A stretch of 64,000 nt of DNA. Source: DATFVJ01 sp963727015. GTDB taxonomy: Bacteria; Actinomycetota; Actinomycetes; Streptosporangiales; Streptosporangiaceae. This document shows, piece after piece, positions 17,083 to 26,047 of the stretch. The stretch is taken from NCBI GenBank assembly GCA_963727015.1, contig CAVSEV010000011.1, positions 1 through 64,000 of the forward strand, in the 5' to 3' direction. Numbering within the stretch: the first letter of the stretch is position 1; every line of letters starts with the position of its first letter. Made by a program: the position numbers and the translations under genes. The notes under the pieces were generated by a model. It was given only the letters and a program-made list of their open reading frames with translations. It ran no database searches and was not told the origin of the DNA.

Positions 17083-17355
17083 TCACTCGTCCCGATCTCC
17101 AGGCCAGATGCCCGTCAGCTTGCGGGCACCCTCCGCCGCGCTGCGGTCGACCGCAGCCTTGACCACCGCGAAGGTCGCGCCCTGGACCGCGGCCGCCAGC
17201 AGGATCTCGCGCCAGCCACGGTCGGCATCGGTGGCCTTCGGCGCCTCCTCCTCCCCAGCAGCGAGCTTCCACACCCTCTTGAAGATCGCACCGGCCAGAA
17301 CCCCGCCCAGGACGCTGACCGCGAGACTCAGCAGCTTGTACAAGACCTTGATCAT
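17083..17355 (-). CDS. DUF4235 membrane protein
   Basis: A 90-residue DUF4235 protein. The N-terminal helix IKVLYKLLSLAVSVLGGVLA is followed by AGAIFKRVWKLAAGE, a charged linker and a second helix ILLAAAVQGATFAVVKAAVD. The ATG overlaps the stop of the DUF3618 gene by four bases (17352-17355), so the two are translationally coupled. The function is unknown. It is 70% or so similar by eye to the copy at 38911-39201. Confidence 0.85.
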   Translation of the reverse strand: MIKVLYKLLSLAVSVLGGVLAGAIFKRVWKLAAGEEEAPKATDADRGWREILLAAAVQGATFAVVKAAVDRSAAEGARKLTGIWPGDRDE

Positions 17356-17942
17356 CGCTGCCTCCGGTGGAGGATGAGCCCGCCGGTCAGCAGCGCCGCG
17401 CCGGCCGCCACAGCAAGCGCCACACGGTGCTGCTGGCCAGTGGCGGCCGCCCGCTTCGCGGCCCGCCGCACCGGCTCCGGGGTAGCCTGCCAGACCCCGG
17501 CACCCGCCTTGGCCGCCTGGCTCGTGACCTGCTGCCGGACCGGTCCGGCACCGGCTAGGACGGTCTGCTTCGCTTCAGCTGTCTTGCCGGCAAGCTGATC
17601 GCCTACCGTGCCGGCCCGGGCAGTGATCTGTTCTTTCACCTGAGCGGACTTCGGCAGGCGCCCGGAAAGCTCGGCCACCTTGTCCCGCGCCCGGGCCTTC
17701 ACGTCGGCCTTTGCGGCGAGCGCCGCAACCGTCTGGCCGAGTTCCTCGCGGGTTCGCTCGATCTCCCGGGCCTGCGCCTGCGCATCGTCAGGCGGAGCAT
17801 CGCCGGGCGCAGCGTCGGCCAGCGTGGCATCCCTGCGTGCGTCGCCAGCGGATGCGACGTCATCCCGCTCGACAGCGGTCCCCGGCTCAAAAGCCGGCCG
17901 CCTCTCCGCGGGCCGCCGTCCCGTGGGTTCTTCCGCACTCAT
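17352..17942 (-). CDS. DUF3618 domain protein
   Basis: A 196-residue protein. A polar, acidic leader of about 60 residues precedes the DUF3618 motif REIERTREELGQTVAALAAK followed by DVKARARDKV. A long amphipathic helix with repeated A/K/Q and GPVRQQVTSQAAKAGAGVWQ follows, and then one C-terminal transmembrane helix (VALAVAAGAALLTGGLILHR). This makes it a tail-anchored coiled-coil protein. It overlaps the holin-like gene upstream (17939-17942) and DUF4235 downstream by four bases each. Confidence 0.85.
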   Translation of the reverse strand: MSAEEPTGRRPAERRPAFEPGTAVERDDVASAGDARRDATLADAAPGDAPPDDAQAQAREIERTREELGQTVAALAAKADVKARARDKVAELSGRLPKSAQVKEQITARAGTVGDQLAGKTAEAKQTVLAGAGPVRQQVTSQAAKAGAGVWQATPEPVRRAAKRAAATGQQHRVALAVAAGAALLTGGLILHRRQR

Positions 17943-18361
17943 CGCCTTGCCCTCTCCTTTACTTCCTCCACGTCGGCCTTGACACTGCCGACGGCCTGTT
18001 CAGGTACGGGAGGCGTGGCCCTTTTCAGCTGCCTCCTGCCGACCAGCGCGGCGACTGCCGAGGCAACCAGCAGCGCCGCTCCGACGATCACGGCCGCCAG
18101 CCACGCAGGAACGACAGCAGCCAACGCGACGATTGCGGCAGCCAGCAGGCAGCCAGCTCCGTACACGGCGAGAACACCGCCTCCGCCGAGCATCCCGGTG
18201 CCAACACCGGCCCGCTTGCCCTTGCTGGCCATCTCCACCTGGGCCAGATGCAGCTCATCACGGATCAGCCGGGAAACCTGCTCGGTCAGCTGCCTGACGA
18301 GGTCGCCGGCCGGACGGTCCTGGGCCCTGGCCGGCTGTGCCGCACCTGTCGTCTCTGTCAT
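17939..18361 (-). CDS. Phage-holin-superfamily (Phage_holin_3_6) membrane protein
   Basis: A 140-residue protein with a cytoplasmic helix (QLTEQVSRLIRDELHLAQVE) typical of the actinobacterial Phage_holin_3_6 family, then two membrane helices (GVLAVYGAGCLLAAAIVALA and AWLAAVIVGAALLVASAVAA), and a basic tail. It heads the four-gene module. Its ribosome binding region is duplicated by a 21-bp tandem repeat at 18363-18404. The family is chromosomal and linked to envelope stress rather than lysis; role inferred. Confidence 0.83.
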   Translation of the reverse strand: MTETTGAAQPARAQDRPAGDLVRQLTEQVSRLIRDELHLAQVEMASKGKRAGVGTGMLGGGGVLAVYGAGCLLAAAIVALAAVVPAWLAAVIVGAALLVASAVAALVGRRQLKRATPPVPEQAVGSVKADVEEVKERARR

Positions 18362-18362
18362 A

Positions 18363-18404
18363 TAGGTCCGCCCTCTCTTCAGCTAGGTCCGCCCTCTCTT
18401 CAGC
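18363..18404. repeat. Two perfect 21-bp tandem repeats containing a ribosome binding site
   Basis: The unit taggtccgccctctcttcag plus c occurs at 18363-18383 and again at 18384-18404. Read on the minus strand each copy contains GAAGAGAGG, a ribosome-binding-like sequence, directly before the ATG of the holin-like gene at 18361. The duplication is likely slippage; it leaves one site close to the start and one 21 bases farther out. Confidence 0.85.
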
Positions 18405-19129
18405 GCGCTCTTCTACCCGCCTGCCCGGTCCAAAACGCAGGCAGACACGGCTCTCCCCACACGCTCAATGACAATCACCCCGGAAACCCGCATCCGCGAC
18501 CTCTGCCGCCGCTTCGCAGAGCAGGGCTACCCGGCGCTCGGCGCCAGCCTCTTCGCCGACCGCGGACGCCGACCCCGACCCGAGGAACCCTCGCCGCTCC
18601 CTGCACGCCGCCGCGCCGCTGCAACCACTACAGGAACCAGTCGACCTTGAGCAGTACCACGTCCGAAGACAAACTCGCGTCGGGCTGATCAACGAATATC
18701 GCCTGATCGCGTGACGTGGACGAGGTTTTCGGGACGCACAGCGCCTCCAACGTCAAGGGGACCCGCTACCGCTATCGCGGGTGGCAGCATTCCGCCCCAC
18801 CAGTCCCGCCAGCAACGACCGCCCGACCACGACAACCACGACAGCGCGCCGCTGGAGCTGCCGGTTCAGCGGCGGAAGATCCCCGGCGGCGTGATCAACG
18901 ACTACTAGGGCAGCCTAGGTTGATCCCATAAATCCCAGGTCAGGCACCATGCGATAGGTTTTGAAGCGGTACAGGCCCGCCCGGCATGTGGTGGTGCATT
19001 GGGGCCACTGGCAGATCGTCAGCGGATCTGGCGGCCGCCAACATAGCAGGCACCAGGCATAGCCTGGGGTGTTCCGGGCAATCTTAGCAGGCCAGTGAAC
19101 GCTCAAGGGCCGGACCCGGGGAGCATCAA
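18405..19129. other. Long intergenic region with possible short relics
   Basis: About 725 bases. Short plus-strand frames end in VGLINEYRLIA (stop near 18714) and in QRRKIPGGVINDYY (stop near 18908). These two endings resemble each other and may be relics of the 3' ends of integrase or transposase genes, but I cannot name them. The rest, up to the DUF389 start, shows nothing I recognise. Promoters for the divergent genes at 18361 and 19130 must lie here. Confidence 0.35.
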
Positions 19130-20116
19130 GTGATCCACCTGCGCATCGTCGTTTCGGCCGAGAGAGCCGCGCGGGCCCGCAAGCTGCTTGAGGCAAGCTC
19201 CTCGATCTCTAACCTCGTCTACCTGCCCGGGACCGTCCGGCATCCGAGCGGCGACCTCCTCCTCTGCGATGTCATCTCGAAAGACGTCAGCTCCATCGTC
19301 GCCAACCTGCGCGAACTTGAAGTCCCGGTCGGAGGGTCGATTGCCATCGAGCCCATTGACAGCCACATATCCGATGGGGCGATGGCGACCGAGAGCAGTG
19401 CCAGCTCCTCGGACGCGGTGGTCTGGGAGGAGGTTGACACCCGGACGGCGGGGATGACCGCCCTGTCCGCGCAGTTCCTGGCCCTGATGGTTCTGGCAAT
19501 GCTCATCGCCATGGCAGGCATCCTGCAGGGATCCGCCATCCTGATAGTCGGCGCGATGATCGTGGGGCCCGACTTCGGGCCGGTCGCCGGCGTGTGCATG
19601 GCGACGGTGGAACGCCGCAGCGGGCTAGCGGCGCGCTCGTTCACGGCCCTGACCGGCGGCTTCGCGTTCGGGATCGTGATCAGTGGCCTTACCGCTCTGG
19701 CGCTTCGTCACCTCGGGGCCTTTCCCGCCCGTCTCATAGAGACGCCCCAGCATCTTCCCCAGGCGGTGTCCTCGGTAGTGGGCGAGCCTGGCTTCTTCAC
19801 CTTTTTCGTTGCCTTCGTGGCTGGCATTGCCGGGATGCTCTCGCTCAGCACGGCCAGGGCCGGGGTGCTCATCGGCGTCCTGGTCTCGGTCACCACCATC
19901 CCGGCCGCCGCCAACGTGGCCCTGGCCGCCGCGTACGCGCGCTGGCCCATCGCAGGCGGCTCAGTGGCACAGCTCGGCGCGAACATCCTCACCCTGCTGG
20001 TGGCCGGCACCGTCACCCTGGCGGCGCAGCGGGCCGTCTATGCTCGCAGGCGGCTCTCACAGCGGCGCCACGACCCTGCGCGGACAGCTGCGGGCCTACC
20101 AGCCGACCTCCGCTAG
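19130..20116 (+). CDS. DUF389 membrane protein (TIGR00341-type)
   Basis: A 328-residue protein starting at GTG 19130, with GGGGAG upstream. A soluble ferredoxin-like N-terminal domain (IHLRIVVSAERAARARKLLE onward) is followed from about residue 110 by six or so hydrophobic segments. The family hallmark GSAILIVGAMIVGPDFGPVA lies near residue 140, and VLIGVLVSVTTIPAAANVAL near residue 250. The basic tail has YARRRLSQRRHD. The family is widespread and uncharacterised; it is often near ion or pH stress genes. Monocistronic here. Confidence 0.87.
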   Translation: MIHLRIVVSAERAARARKLLEASSSISNLVYLPGTVRHPSGDLLLCDVISKDVSSIVANLRELEVPVGGSIAIEPIDSHISDGAMATESSASSSDAVVWEEVDTRTAGMTALSAQFLALMVLAMLIAMAGILQGSAILIVGAMIVGPDFGPVAGVCMATVERRSGLAARSFTALTGGFAFGIVISGLTALALRHLGAFPARLIETPQHLPQAVSSVVGEPGFFTFFVAFVAGIAGMLSLSTARAGVLIGVLVSVTTIPAAANVALAAAYARWPIAGGSVAQLGANILTLLVAGTVTLAAQRAVYARRRLSQRRHDPARTAAGLPADLR

Positions 20117-20349
20117 CGCCAGCCGCTACACAGCCGCCGCAAGCAACCTGAAGCACCCAATGCCGCTGGCTTTCGAGCACCCTGCGAACCTGACTTCGCA
20201 TGCCCTGGCTGACTGCCATACCCAGCGCGTAGGAGCATCGTCGTGTGCCGGCCGTGAGAAGAGATCAGCGCAGCGGTGGCGCCTGTCAGCGAGCCGGCCG
20301 CCAGCACTGCCAGACTCGGGCTTTCCCGGGCGCCAGCGGGTCAACCGGG
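20117..20349. other. No recognisable gene
   Basis: Short stretch between DUF389 and an SDR relic reading from the other side. It may contain further unrecognisable remains of that SDR gene, whose missing portion would have extended here. Confidence 0.35.
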
Positions 20350-20571
20350 CCCCATAAGCGATCGAGACAACCGCACTCTCTTTGGCGAAGGCGATCGCGA
20401 CCGCGCGCCCGATACCCGAATCCCCCCGTGATCAGCTCACGCGCGCCCAAGCAGATCTCTGCCCTCGTAGCCGCGCATCTCAGCCCGCGGCCTCGGATTC
20501 ATCTCACACGAGCGGCCCGGGTAGTCGTGCTCCCGCCCCGGCGGGGGATGCTCCACCGACGGTGTTCTCAT
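20350..20571 (-). pseudogene. N-terminal remnant of an SDR of the YghA/general-stress type
   Basis: On the minus strand a GGAGGAAG site precedes an ATG at 20571 and a frame with HPPPGREHDYPG and MRGYEGRDLLGRA before a stop. In the next frame the sequence continues LITGG and SGIGRAVAIAFAKESAVVSI, the cofactor loop of SDRs in which a Pro-rich leader and Y.G...L.G..ALITGGDSGIGRAVA are typical. Two small indels are needed and the gene ends after about 75 residues, so only the extreme N-terminus survives. Confidence 0.6.
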
Positions 20572-20745
20572 AGGTTCTTCCTCCTTCAGCACGGACAGGA
20601 CGGACAGTCGCGCCTACCCGGTCGCCTGCGGGCACAATTCCGCCTTAAGGTGACAGTTGCCAATCACTGCCGCCTTCTGCTGCCGTCATGAAGGCGAAAT
20701 CGCCCGCTGAGCCGACCAGTCGCAAGATTGGCACTTCAGCCTCAT

Positions 20746-20943
20746 CTACTTCGGCCCCGACGACGACGCCAAAATGGCGCCGATCGCGTCCAGTACGGCC
20801 ATGGCGACGTCGCTGGACTCGGCGAGGGTTCCGGCTTTCAGGTCGTGAGCATCGCGTGTAAGGATGCGCCGCCTCAAATGCCGCGGATCGCGGGTTCGCC
20901 GTCCGGCGAAGACCGCGGTGAGATAGCTGCTGGATTCGGTCAT
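20746..20943 (-). CDS. Small hypothetical protein
   Basis: A 65-residue frame with a good GGGAGGA site four bases before the ATG at 20943. The product has MTESSSYLTAVFAGRR, DAHDLKAGTLAESSDVAMAV and LDAIGAILASS. I do not recognise the family. In a neighbouring frame the sequence after its stop reads PILRLVGSAGDFAFMTAAEG, so the original gene may have been longer and lost its frame near 20760. Confidence 0.4.
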   Translation of the reverse strand: MTESSSYLTAVFAGRRTRDPRHLRRRILTRDAHDLKAGTLAESSDVAMAVLDAIGAILASSSGPK

Positions 20944-21407
20944 GGGTCCTCCCGGTTGCGTGTGCCGGGAGGGGTGGCCGCCCGGGTGGCGGCCTTCGGG
21001 TGCGCGGGACTCTTCCCACGGTCAGCCCCCAGCACCGGGCGAGGGCCGTGCCTGCCAGCGGGCGGCCCCGGGCGGGCATGATGTTCTGCTCGCGGCCCCC
21101 AACCACAACCCCACGGCGGACTTGTGCACATGCACCTGCCGGCCAGCCGTTCGCAATTTTCCTGTTCCGCATGCAGCCGCGGCAGGGCAATCAGCATCCG
21201 CAGCGCGACCAGCCCGCCGACCGTTCGGCCGGTTGTCAGTTCTCATCCGATGTGAAGCAGGATGGGGCACCTCACCTGCTGTGTTGCAGTTCATGTGAGA
21301 CACCAGATGCTTGGCCGTCTCATCTGAGGTGGTGTCCGGTGAGGTTTTCGCGTGGGCGCATGCTTCAAATCGGTTGAGACGATCCTGGGTTCCCTGGGCC
21401 CGGGGCG
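20944..21407. other. No recognisable gene
   Basis: About 460 bases of GC-rich sequence with only overlapping short frames. The missing 5' third of the enolase-family relic that starts at 21408 should have been here, but no trace of its capping domain is visible, so it was deleted rather than mutated. Confidence 0.4.
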
Positions 21408-22262
21408 ATGGCGCGGGCGGTACGCAACATCGGCCGGCCCGGGGTCGCGGCCACCGCGATATCGGCCGTGGACGTGACGCTCTGGGACCTCAAGGCCCGG
21501 CTCCTCGGACTGTGGGTCACCGACCTGCTCGGCCGGGCGCGCCAGCATGTTCCCGTCTACGGGAACGGCGGCTTCACCAGCTACGACGAGCAGCAGACCC
21601 GGGCCCAGCTGGCCGGCTGGCTGGCGGACGGCATCGGCCGGGTGAAGATCAAGATCGGTGAGTCCTGGGGAGGCAACGAGCGGCGTGATCTGGACCGGGT
21701 GGCCCTGGCCCGCGAGGTCTTCGGCCCGGACCGGGAGCTGTACGTCGACGCGAACGGCGGCTACACCGTTGGCCAGGCGGTGCGGGTCGGGCAGCAGCTG
21801 GCCGCCCACGCCGTCGCCTGGTTCGAGGAGCCGGTGTCCTCCCAGGATCTGAGCGGGCTGGCCGGGGTCCGGCGCCAGGTCACCGCCGACGAGGCCGCGG
21901 GGGAGTACAGCTGGTCGCTGGCCGACTCCGCCCGCCTGATCGAGGCGGGCGCGGTGGACTGCCTGCAGCTGGATGTAACCCGCTGCGGCGGGATCACCGA
22001 GTTCGTGCGCGGTGCGGCGCTGGCCGCGGCGCACAACCTGCAGGTCTCGGCGCACTGCTGCCCGAGCCTGCACGCGCACGTCGGCGCTGCTGTGCCCAAC
22101 CTGCGGCACGTGGAGTACTTCCACGACCACCAGCGGATCGAGCAGATGCTGTTCGACGGAGCGCCGAAGCCGGAGGGCGGGGAGCTGACGCCGGATCCCG
22201 CTGCCCCCGGGCTCGGGCTGCGGCTGCGCGCGGCGGACGCCGACCGCTTCCGGCGGCGGTGA
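21408..22262 (+). pseudogene. Enolase-superfamily enzyme lacking its N-terminal domain
   Basis: An open frame of 284 residues collinear with residues 87 to 367 of the operon enzyme at 7755-8858. It keeps all barrel residues: VKIKIGESW, YVDANGG, FEEPVSS, AAGEYS and SAHCCPSLHAH. It begins at RPGVAATAISAVDVTLWDLK, so the whole capping domain that closes over the substrate is missing and there is no ribosome binding site. A 5'-truncated gene is the simplest reading; the absence of internal stops suggests recent loss or possible expression of a barrel-only protein. Confidence 0.75.
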
Positions 22263-22328
22263 CCTGGCGCTCTGGGCAAAACTTCGGGGCGGCCGCGTGG
22301 ACGGGCGCACACCGGGTAGCTGCCGCCC

Positions 22329-22600
22329 GTGAAAGACTTCCCCCCGCACGTCCTGCGGGACTATGCCCTGATCGCCGACGGCGAGCGCGGCGCTGTCATC
22401 GGGCCGCGCGGCGACATCGTGTGGATGTGCCCCCGGCGGCACTGCGACGCGCTGATCGGCGGCGAGGAGATTTATGCCGTCACTGCGGCCGCCGAGTTCG
22501 TGCGGGGCGGCTACTACGAGGACGGCAGCGGATGCGGCGCCAACGTCCATCTGCCTCAGGCGCCTCGGCCGGGTCACGTAGAGGGCTGTCGTGATCTCCC
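22329..22600 (+). pseudogene. N-terminal remnant of a GH15-family hydrolase
   Basis: The frame reads FPPHVLRDYALIADGERGAV, GPRGDIVWMCPR, then DALIGGEEIYAVT and FVRGGYYEDGS, matching the first 75 residues of the intact GH15 gene at 45709 (HPHVLRDYALIADGERGALV). About eight residues in the middle (DSDAVFSS in the intact copy) are deleted. After about 22530 there is no further homology, so roughly 90% of the gene is gone. Confidence 0.75.
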
Positions 22601-22896
22601 GCACGGCCGGCCCGTTATCGCGGACAGCTCCCCCTTCTCGCGGTCCGGCTGACTCTTTCCCGCCAATGGCTGCTACCTGCCAGGCCCGACGTCAAACGCG
22701 CCCAGTTGCTGCGCCTTGCCGCGGACCGGGCGGCCGTGGAGTCGGTGATCAGCCGGGCCGACCGCGCGGCGGACCCTGGGCCGGGACCTGTGGCGCCAGC
22801 GGGGGCCGGGCCCAGACGGAGGCAGGTGTACGTCCGGGGCGGGGGGAAGAGGGCCCAGCTAGCAGACCACATCCGCCAGCTACCGGGGAGGCCCTC
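22601..22896. other. No recognisable gene
   Basis: About 300 bases between the GH15 relic and the hemerythrin pseudogene. One frame has VKRAQLLRLAADRAAVESVI and a Pro/Gly-rich continuation that I cannot assign. Confidence 0.35.
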
Positions 22897-23468
22897 ATGC
22901 CGGACGTGTTCGAGGTGCTCAGCCAAGATCATGAGGAAGTGAAGCAGATGCTTACCGAGCTTGAGAAGGGCCCGACCGCCATCACCGGCGCTACCGCTGA
23001 CCAGCTGGCGCTGCGCAAGAAGATGACCGAGACGCTGGTCATCGAGGAGTCCAGGCACGAGGCAGTCGAGGAGATGCATTTCTGGCCGGCCGTGCGCGAG
23101 AAGGTTCCCGGCGGCGACAGCCTCGCGGACACGGCCATCGGCCAGGAGCAGGAGGGCAAAGAGGTCCTCGCCAAACTCGACAAGGCAGGTGCCGACGACC
23201 CTGAGTTCGAGATCCTGCTCACCAGTTCATCGGCGCCGGCCGCGAGCACATCGCTTTCGAGGAGGCCGGGGTCTGGCCCAGGCTGCGGTCCGCGCTAAGT
23301 GAGGCCGAGGCCACCGAGCTAGGCGGCAAGCTCGCCGACGCCAAGAAGACCCCGCCGACACGGCCGCATCCGAACACGCCAGCCTCGCCGGGCGTGCTGA
23401 AGTCCGCCGGGCCCGTGGCGGCCGCAGCCGACAAGGCCAGGGATGCCATCACCGGCCGGGGAGACTAG
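22897..23468 (+). pseudogene. Hemerythrin HHE-domain protein with a single-base frameshift
   Basis: Paralogue of the proteins at 5345 and 42973. From ATG 22897 the frame is good through DPEFEILL, with LSQDHEEVKQML and EESRHEAVEEMHFWP. Near 23222 one base appears lost, and the remainder continues in another frame as FIGAGREHIAFEEAGVWPRL, the family tail PPTRPHPNTPASPGVL and ITGRGD, ending at 23468. The annotated frame instead stops at about 23298, losing the last histidine ligands. The break is so small that a sequencing error should be excluded. Confidence 0.8.
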
Positions 23469-23599
23469 CACGGCTGAGGCGGGTGCCGGCCGGCGGCGGC
23501 TTCCCGTTGTGGCGCCGCTCGCGTTGCCGGCCTGTGCGCGGGCCGGGCCGCTTGCCGGGTGGGCGCCTGGACCGGGGCTGACGCCGGGTCACGTCCGCG

Positions 23600-23890
23600 G
23601 CCGTCCGGCTGACAGTGCGGGGAGCGGCGATCGCCTGCAGCAGCGAGATCATCCCGCCCATCGAGTTCCCCATCAGGATCACCGGGCCGCCTGGCACGGC
23701 CTCGATAGAGCGGTGCAGCAGGACACGGCTGGACACGATGTCGGTGCCGCGTCCCATTGACCGGGTGAAGCCGTGCCCAGCCAGATCCACAGCGAGCATC
23801 CGGTAGCGGCCGGTCAGCAGCGGCGCGATCGCTGCCCAGTTCACCGCCGAGCCGCCAAGCGGACCGGCGGCGACTCCCCAAGACCCGAGC
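23600..23890 (-). pseudogene. Alpha/beta hydrolase N-terminal remnant
   Basis: The minus strand reads GGSAVNWAAIAPLLTGRYRM, LAVDLAGHGFTRSM and VILMGNSMGGMISLLQAIA. The nucleophile elbow GNSMGG and the preceding oxyanion-side GLGGS-like loop are those of alpha/beta hydrolases. The frame leaves the family right after the elbow helix, so the acid and His of the triad are missing, and the first strand is also cut. Confidence 0.65.
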
Positions 23891-23901
23891 GGAACTCTAC
23901 G

Positions 23902-24024
23902 AACAAGACCCGGGCGGAACTCCACGAAATTGCCAAGCAACATGACCTGCCCCGGCGTTCCAAGATGGGACGCGACGAACTCGCCAGGAAGCTCGGCCGC
24001 GCCCAGGGCCCCTCCGCCAGGTAA
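23902..24024 (+). pseudogene. Rho-N-like C-terminal domain remnant
   Basis: The last 40 codons of a plus-strand frame read KTRAELHEIAKQHDLPRRSK and MGRDELARKLGRAQGPS before TAA. This is the helix-loop-helix of the small Rho-N-like proteins such as the one at 6128. The matching N-terminus is not present; upstream DNA is the hydrolase relic on the other strand. Confidence 0.5.
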
Positions 24025-24377
24025 GGGAGGTAGCGCGCGGCTCGTGGCGCGCCTGTCACACGCCCTGGCGGCAGCGCTAAAAGCCCGGCGAGCCGGTCAT
24101 TGATCTCTGCGGCGCGGTCACGCATGCCGGATGAGCTCGGGCACGCCTTGCCAGGCACCGGATGGCCGTGTTGCCGGACTGCCAGACATCCTTGCGCGGC
24201 CGTCATGGTGTATTGCCCCGGAAAGCCCGTTACCTGCTCCTCGCCGGTGCCTCGTAGCTCTGGTCGCCGGATTTCTGAAGTTTTTCCCGCAGAGGTGAAT
24301 AGCCCGCCTACTGGCGGGTAGCGGGCGGGTCGTGCCCAAACCGGCTCCCGCAGCGACGGGGAAACGCAAGGAGACTC
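24025..24377. other. Upstream region of the DUF2382 gene; no gene seen
   Basis: About 350 bases without a supported gene. The segment before 24378 ends in a purine-rich AAGGAGA at 24369-24375 that is the ribosome binding site of the next gene. A promoter is likely here but I could not identify hexamers with confidence. Confidence 0.4.
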
Positions 24378-25148
24378 ATGTTCAGCAAGCACGAGGCAGG
24401 CAACCTGATCGGCGCAGCCGCTTATGATCAGCACGGCGAGAAGATCGGTGACGTGGCCGCCGTCTACCTCGACAGGGCCAGCGGCGAACCGGAGTGGCTG
24501 ACGGTCAGGACCGGGCTGTTCGGCCCCAGGGAAACGTTCGTGCCGATCGCCCGCGCGAACCCGCGCGCACCGCGCGAGGTCAGGTTCGGCATCGACAAGG
24601 ACACCATCCTCGCCGCGCCGAGCGTTGAGCCAGACGGCGAGCTTGCCGAGGCGGAAGAGGCGCACCTGTTCCAGCACTACGGCATGAGCTTCAGCGAGTT
24701 GCGCAGCCCAACCGGCCTTGAGCGGACCGGCGGGCAGGGCGACGGCGAGGCCCAGGAGTGGATGACCCGCTCCGAGGAGCGGATGCAAGTTGGCACAACC
24801 ACAGAGCAGGTGGGCCGCGTCAGGTTGCGCAAGTACGTGGTCACGCAAAACGTTCAGGAGACCGTGCCCGTCAGCCATGAAGAGGTCCGGGTCGAGCGCG
24901 AGCCGGTCACCGACGCGAACCGCGCCCCGGCCATGTCGGGGCCGGAACTGTCCGGGGCCGAGCACGAGGTGACCCTCCACGAAGAGAGAGTGGTCGTAAC
25001 CAAGGAAACAGTGCCGGTGGAGCGGGTACGCCTGGCCAAGGAACGCGTTACCGATGAGCAGACGGTGTCGGGTGAAATCCGCAAGGAGCGGGTTGAGATA
25101 GAAGGCGAGCCCGAGTCCGGAACCACCCAGGCCGGCACCGGGCGGTGA
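24378..25148 (+). CDS. PRC-barrel and DUF2382 (YsnF-like) stress protein
   Basis: A 256-residue two-domain protein. Residues 1-80 form a PRC-barrel (GAAAYDQHGEKIGDVAAVYL, VRTGLFGPRETFVPI). Residues 130-250 form DUF2382 with its repeated beta pattern: EEQVGRVRLRKYVVT-like (TEQVGRVRLRKYVVTQNVQE), VPVSHEEVRVEREPV, LHEERVVVTKETVPVERVRL and VSGEIRKERVEIEG. The pairing is common in actinomycete general-stress proteins. A strong AAGGAGA site precedes the ATG. It is followed by CsbD-like and coiled-coil genes on the same strand. Confidence 0.88.
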   Translation: MFSKHEAGNLIGAAAYDQHGEKIGDVAAVYLDRASGEPEWLTVRTGLFGPRETFVPIARANPRAPREVRFGIDKDTILAAPSVEPDGELAEAEEAHLFQHYGMSFSELRSPTGLERTGGQGDGEAQEWMTRSEERMQVGTTTEQVGRVRLRKYVVTQNVQETVPVSHEEVRVEREPVTDANRAPAMSGPELSGAEHEVTLHEERVVVTKETVPVERVRLAKERVTDEQTVSGEIRKERVEIEGEPESGTTQAGTGR

Positions 25149-25423
25149 GCTCATAGTCACGGGCGGTACCGCCTCCGTTTCCACGCCGATACGGCGCCCC
25201 CGCAGGAATACCAGGGCAAATCGGATCACTCCACTCCAGCGGGGCCTGCCCCTGGGGGCAGGCCCCTGCAATCAGACGCCCCGCGCCGCTGTTGGCCAGC
25301 GCCGGGGGATCGGCGAAGCCTGTGGCGGGCGCAAATCTCATGGGGCGCAGGCGTGGCCGGTGCGGTGACCGTGTGCCGGACCACGGTGACGCCCGGCCTT
25401 TTGCATGCGGAAAGGAGCCATCC
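25149..25423. other. Intergenic region upstream of the CsbD-like gene
   Basis: Around 275 bases. A GC-rich inverted repeat, gcctgcccctgggggcaggc, lies near 25244-25265 and could be a transcription terminator for the DUF2382 gene although no T-run follows. Otherwise nothing is seen. Confidence 0.4.
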
Positions 25424-25978
25424 ATGGCTGAAAGCACATCAAACCAGGCACGCGACGAACTGATGTCCCTGGTGAAGGGCAAGGCGAAAGAGGCGGCCGG
25501 CGCGGTGACCGGCAACGACTCACTGGCGGCTGAAGGCCAGCTGCAGCAGGCGGAGGCACGAGCACGCAAGGAGGCCAGCGCCCAAGATGCTGTAGCCAAC
25601 GCGGAGCAGGCAACAGCGCAGCAACAGCTAGCCGAGCAGCGACAGGCGGCTGCCACCGCGCGCCAGGCCGCGGACGTTCAGGCCGGTATAGCCAAGGCCG
25701 AGGCGGAGCAAGATGCCGCGGCGCACGCGGACGCGGCGGACGCAGCCGCCGGGCGTGTCAAGCAGGCCGCGCACATTGTGGCCGAGCAGCAGACGGTCGG
25801 CCGGATCAGCGACGCTCGCGACGACGCCGCTCGGGCGGCCCAGGAAACCCACCACAAGGAAGAAAAGGCCCGCCGCGACTACGACGCGGCGCAGGCCAGT
25901 GCCGGCGCGGCGGAACGGGCCGCCGAGCGCGCCCGGGAAGCCGCACATCGGCTCGATCACGACGCAGGACTCGCGTGA
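25424..25978 (+). CDS. CsbD-like stress protein with an Ala-rich coiled coil
   Basis: A 184-residue protein starting at ATG 25424 after AAAGGAG. The first 45 residues match CsbD: SLVKGKAKEAAGAVTGNDSL followed by AAEGQLQQAEA. The rest is a long Ala/Glu/Arg/Gln helix without Pro or Gly breaks until residue 110, then a second helical stretch, so an extended coiled coil is expected. CsbD proteins are induced by general stress. The helical tail is a lineage-specific addition. It is followed 69 bases later by a second coiled-coil gene. Confidence 0.82.
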   Translation: MAESTSNQARDELMSLVKGKAKEAAGAVTGNDSLAAEGQLQQAEARARKEASAQDAVANAEQATAQQQLAEQRQAAATARQAADVQAGIAKAEAEQDAAAHADAADAAAGRVKQAAHIVAEQQTVGRISDARDDAARAAQETHHKEEKARRDYDAAQASAGAAERAAERAREAAHRLDHDAGLA

Positions 25979-26047
25979 CACCTGCTGAAGCAGACGCCGC
26001 AAATCAACGAGTTAACGAATAATAATAAGGAGAGAAAGCAGATCGTT

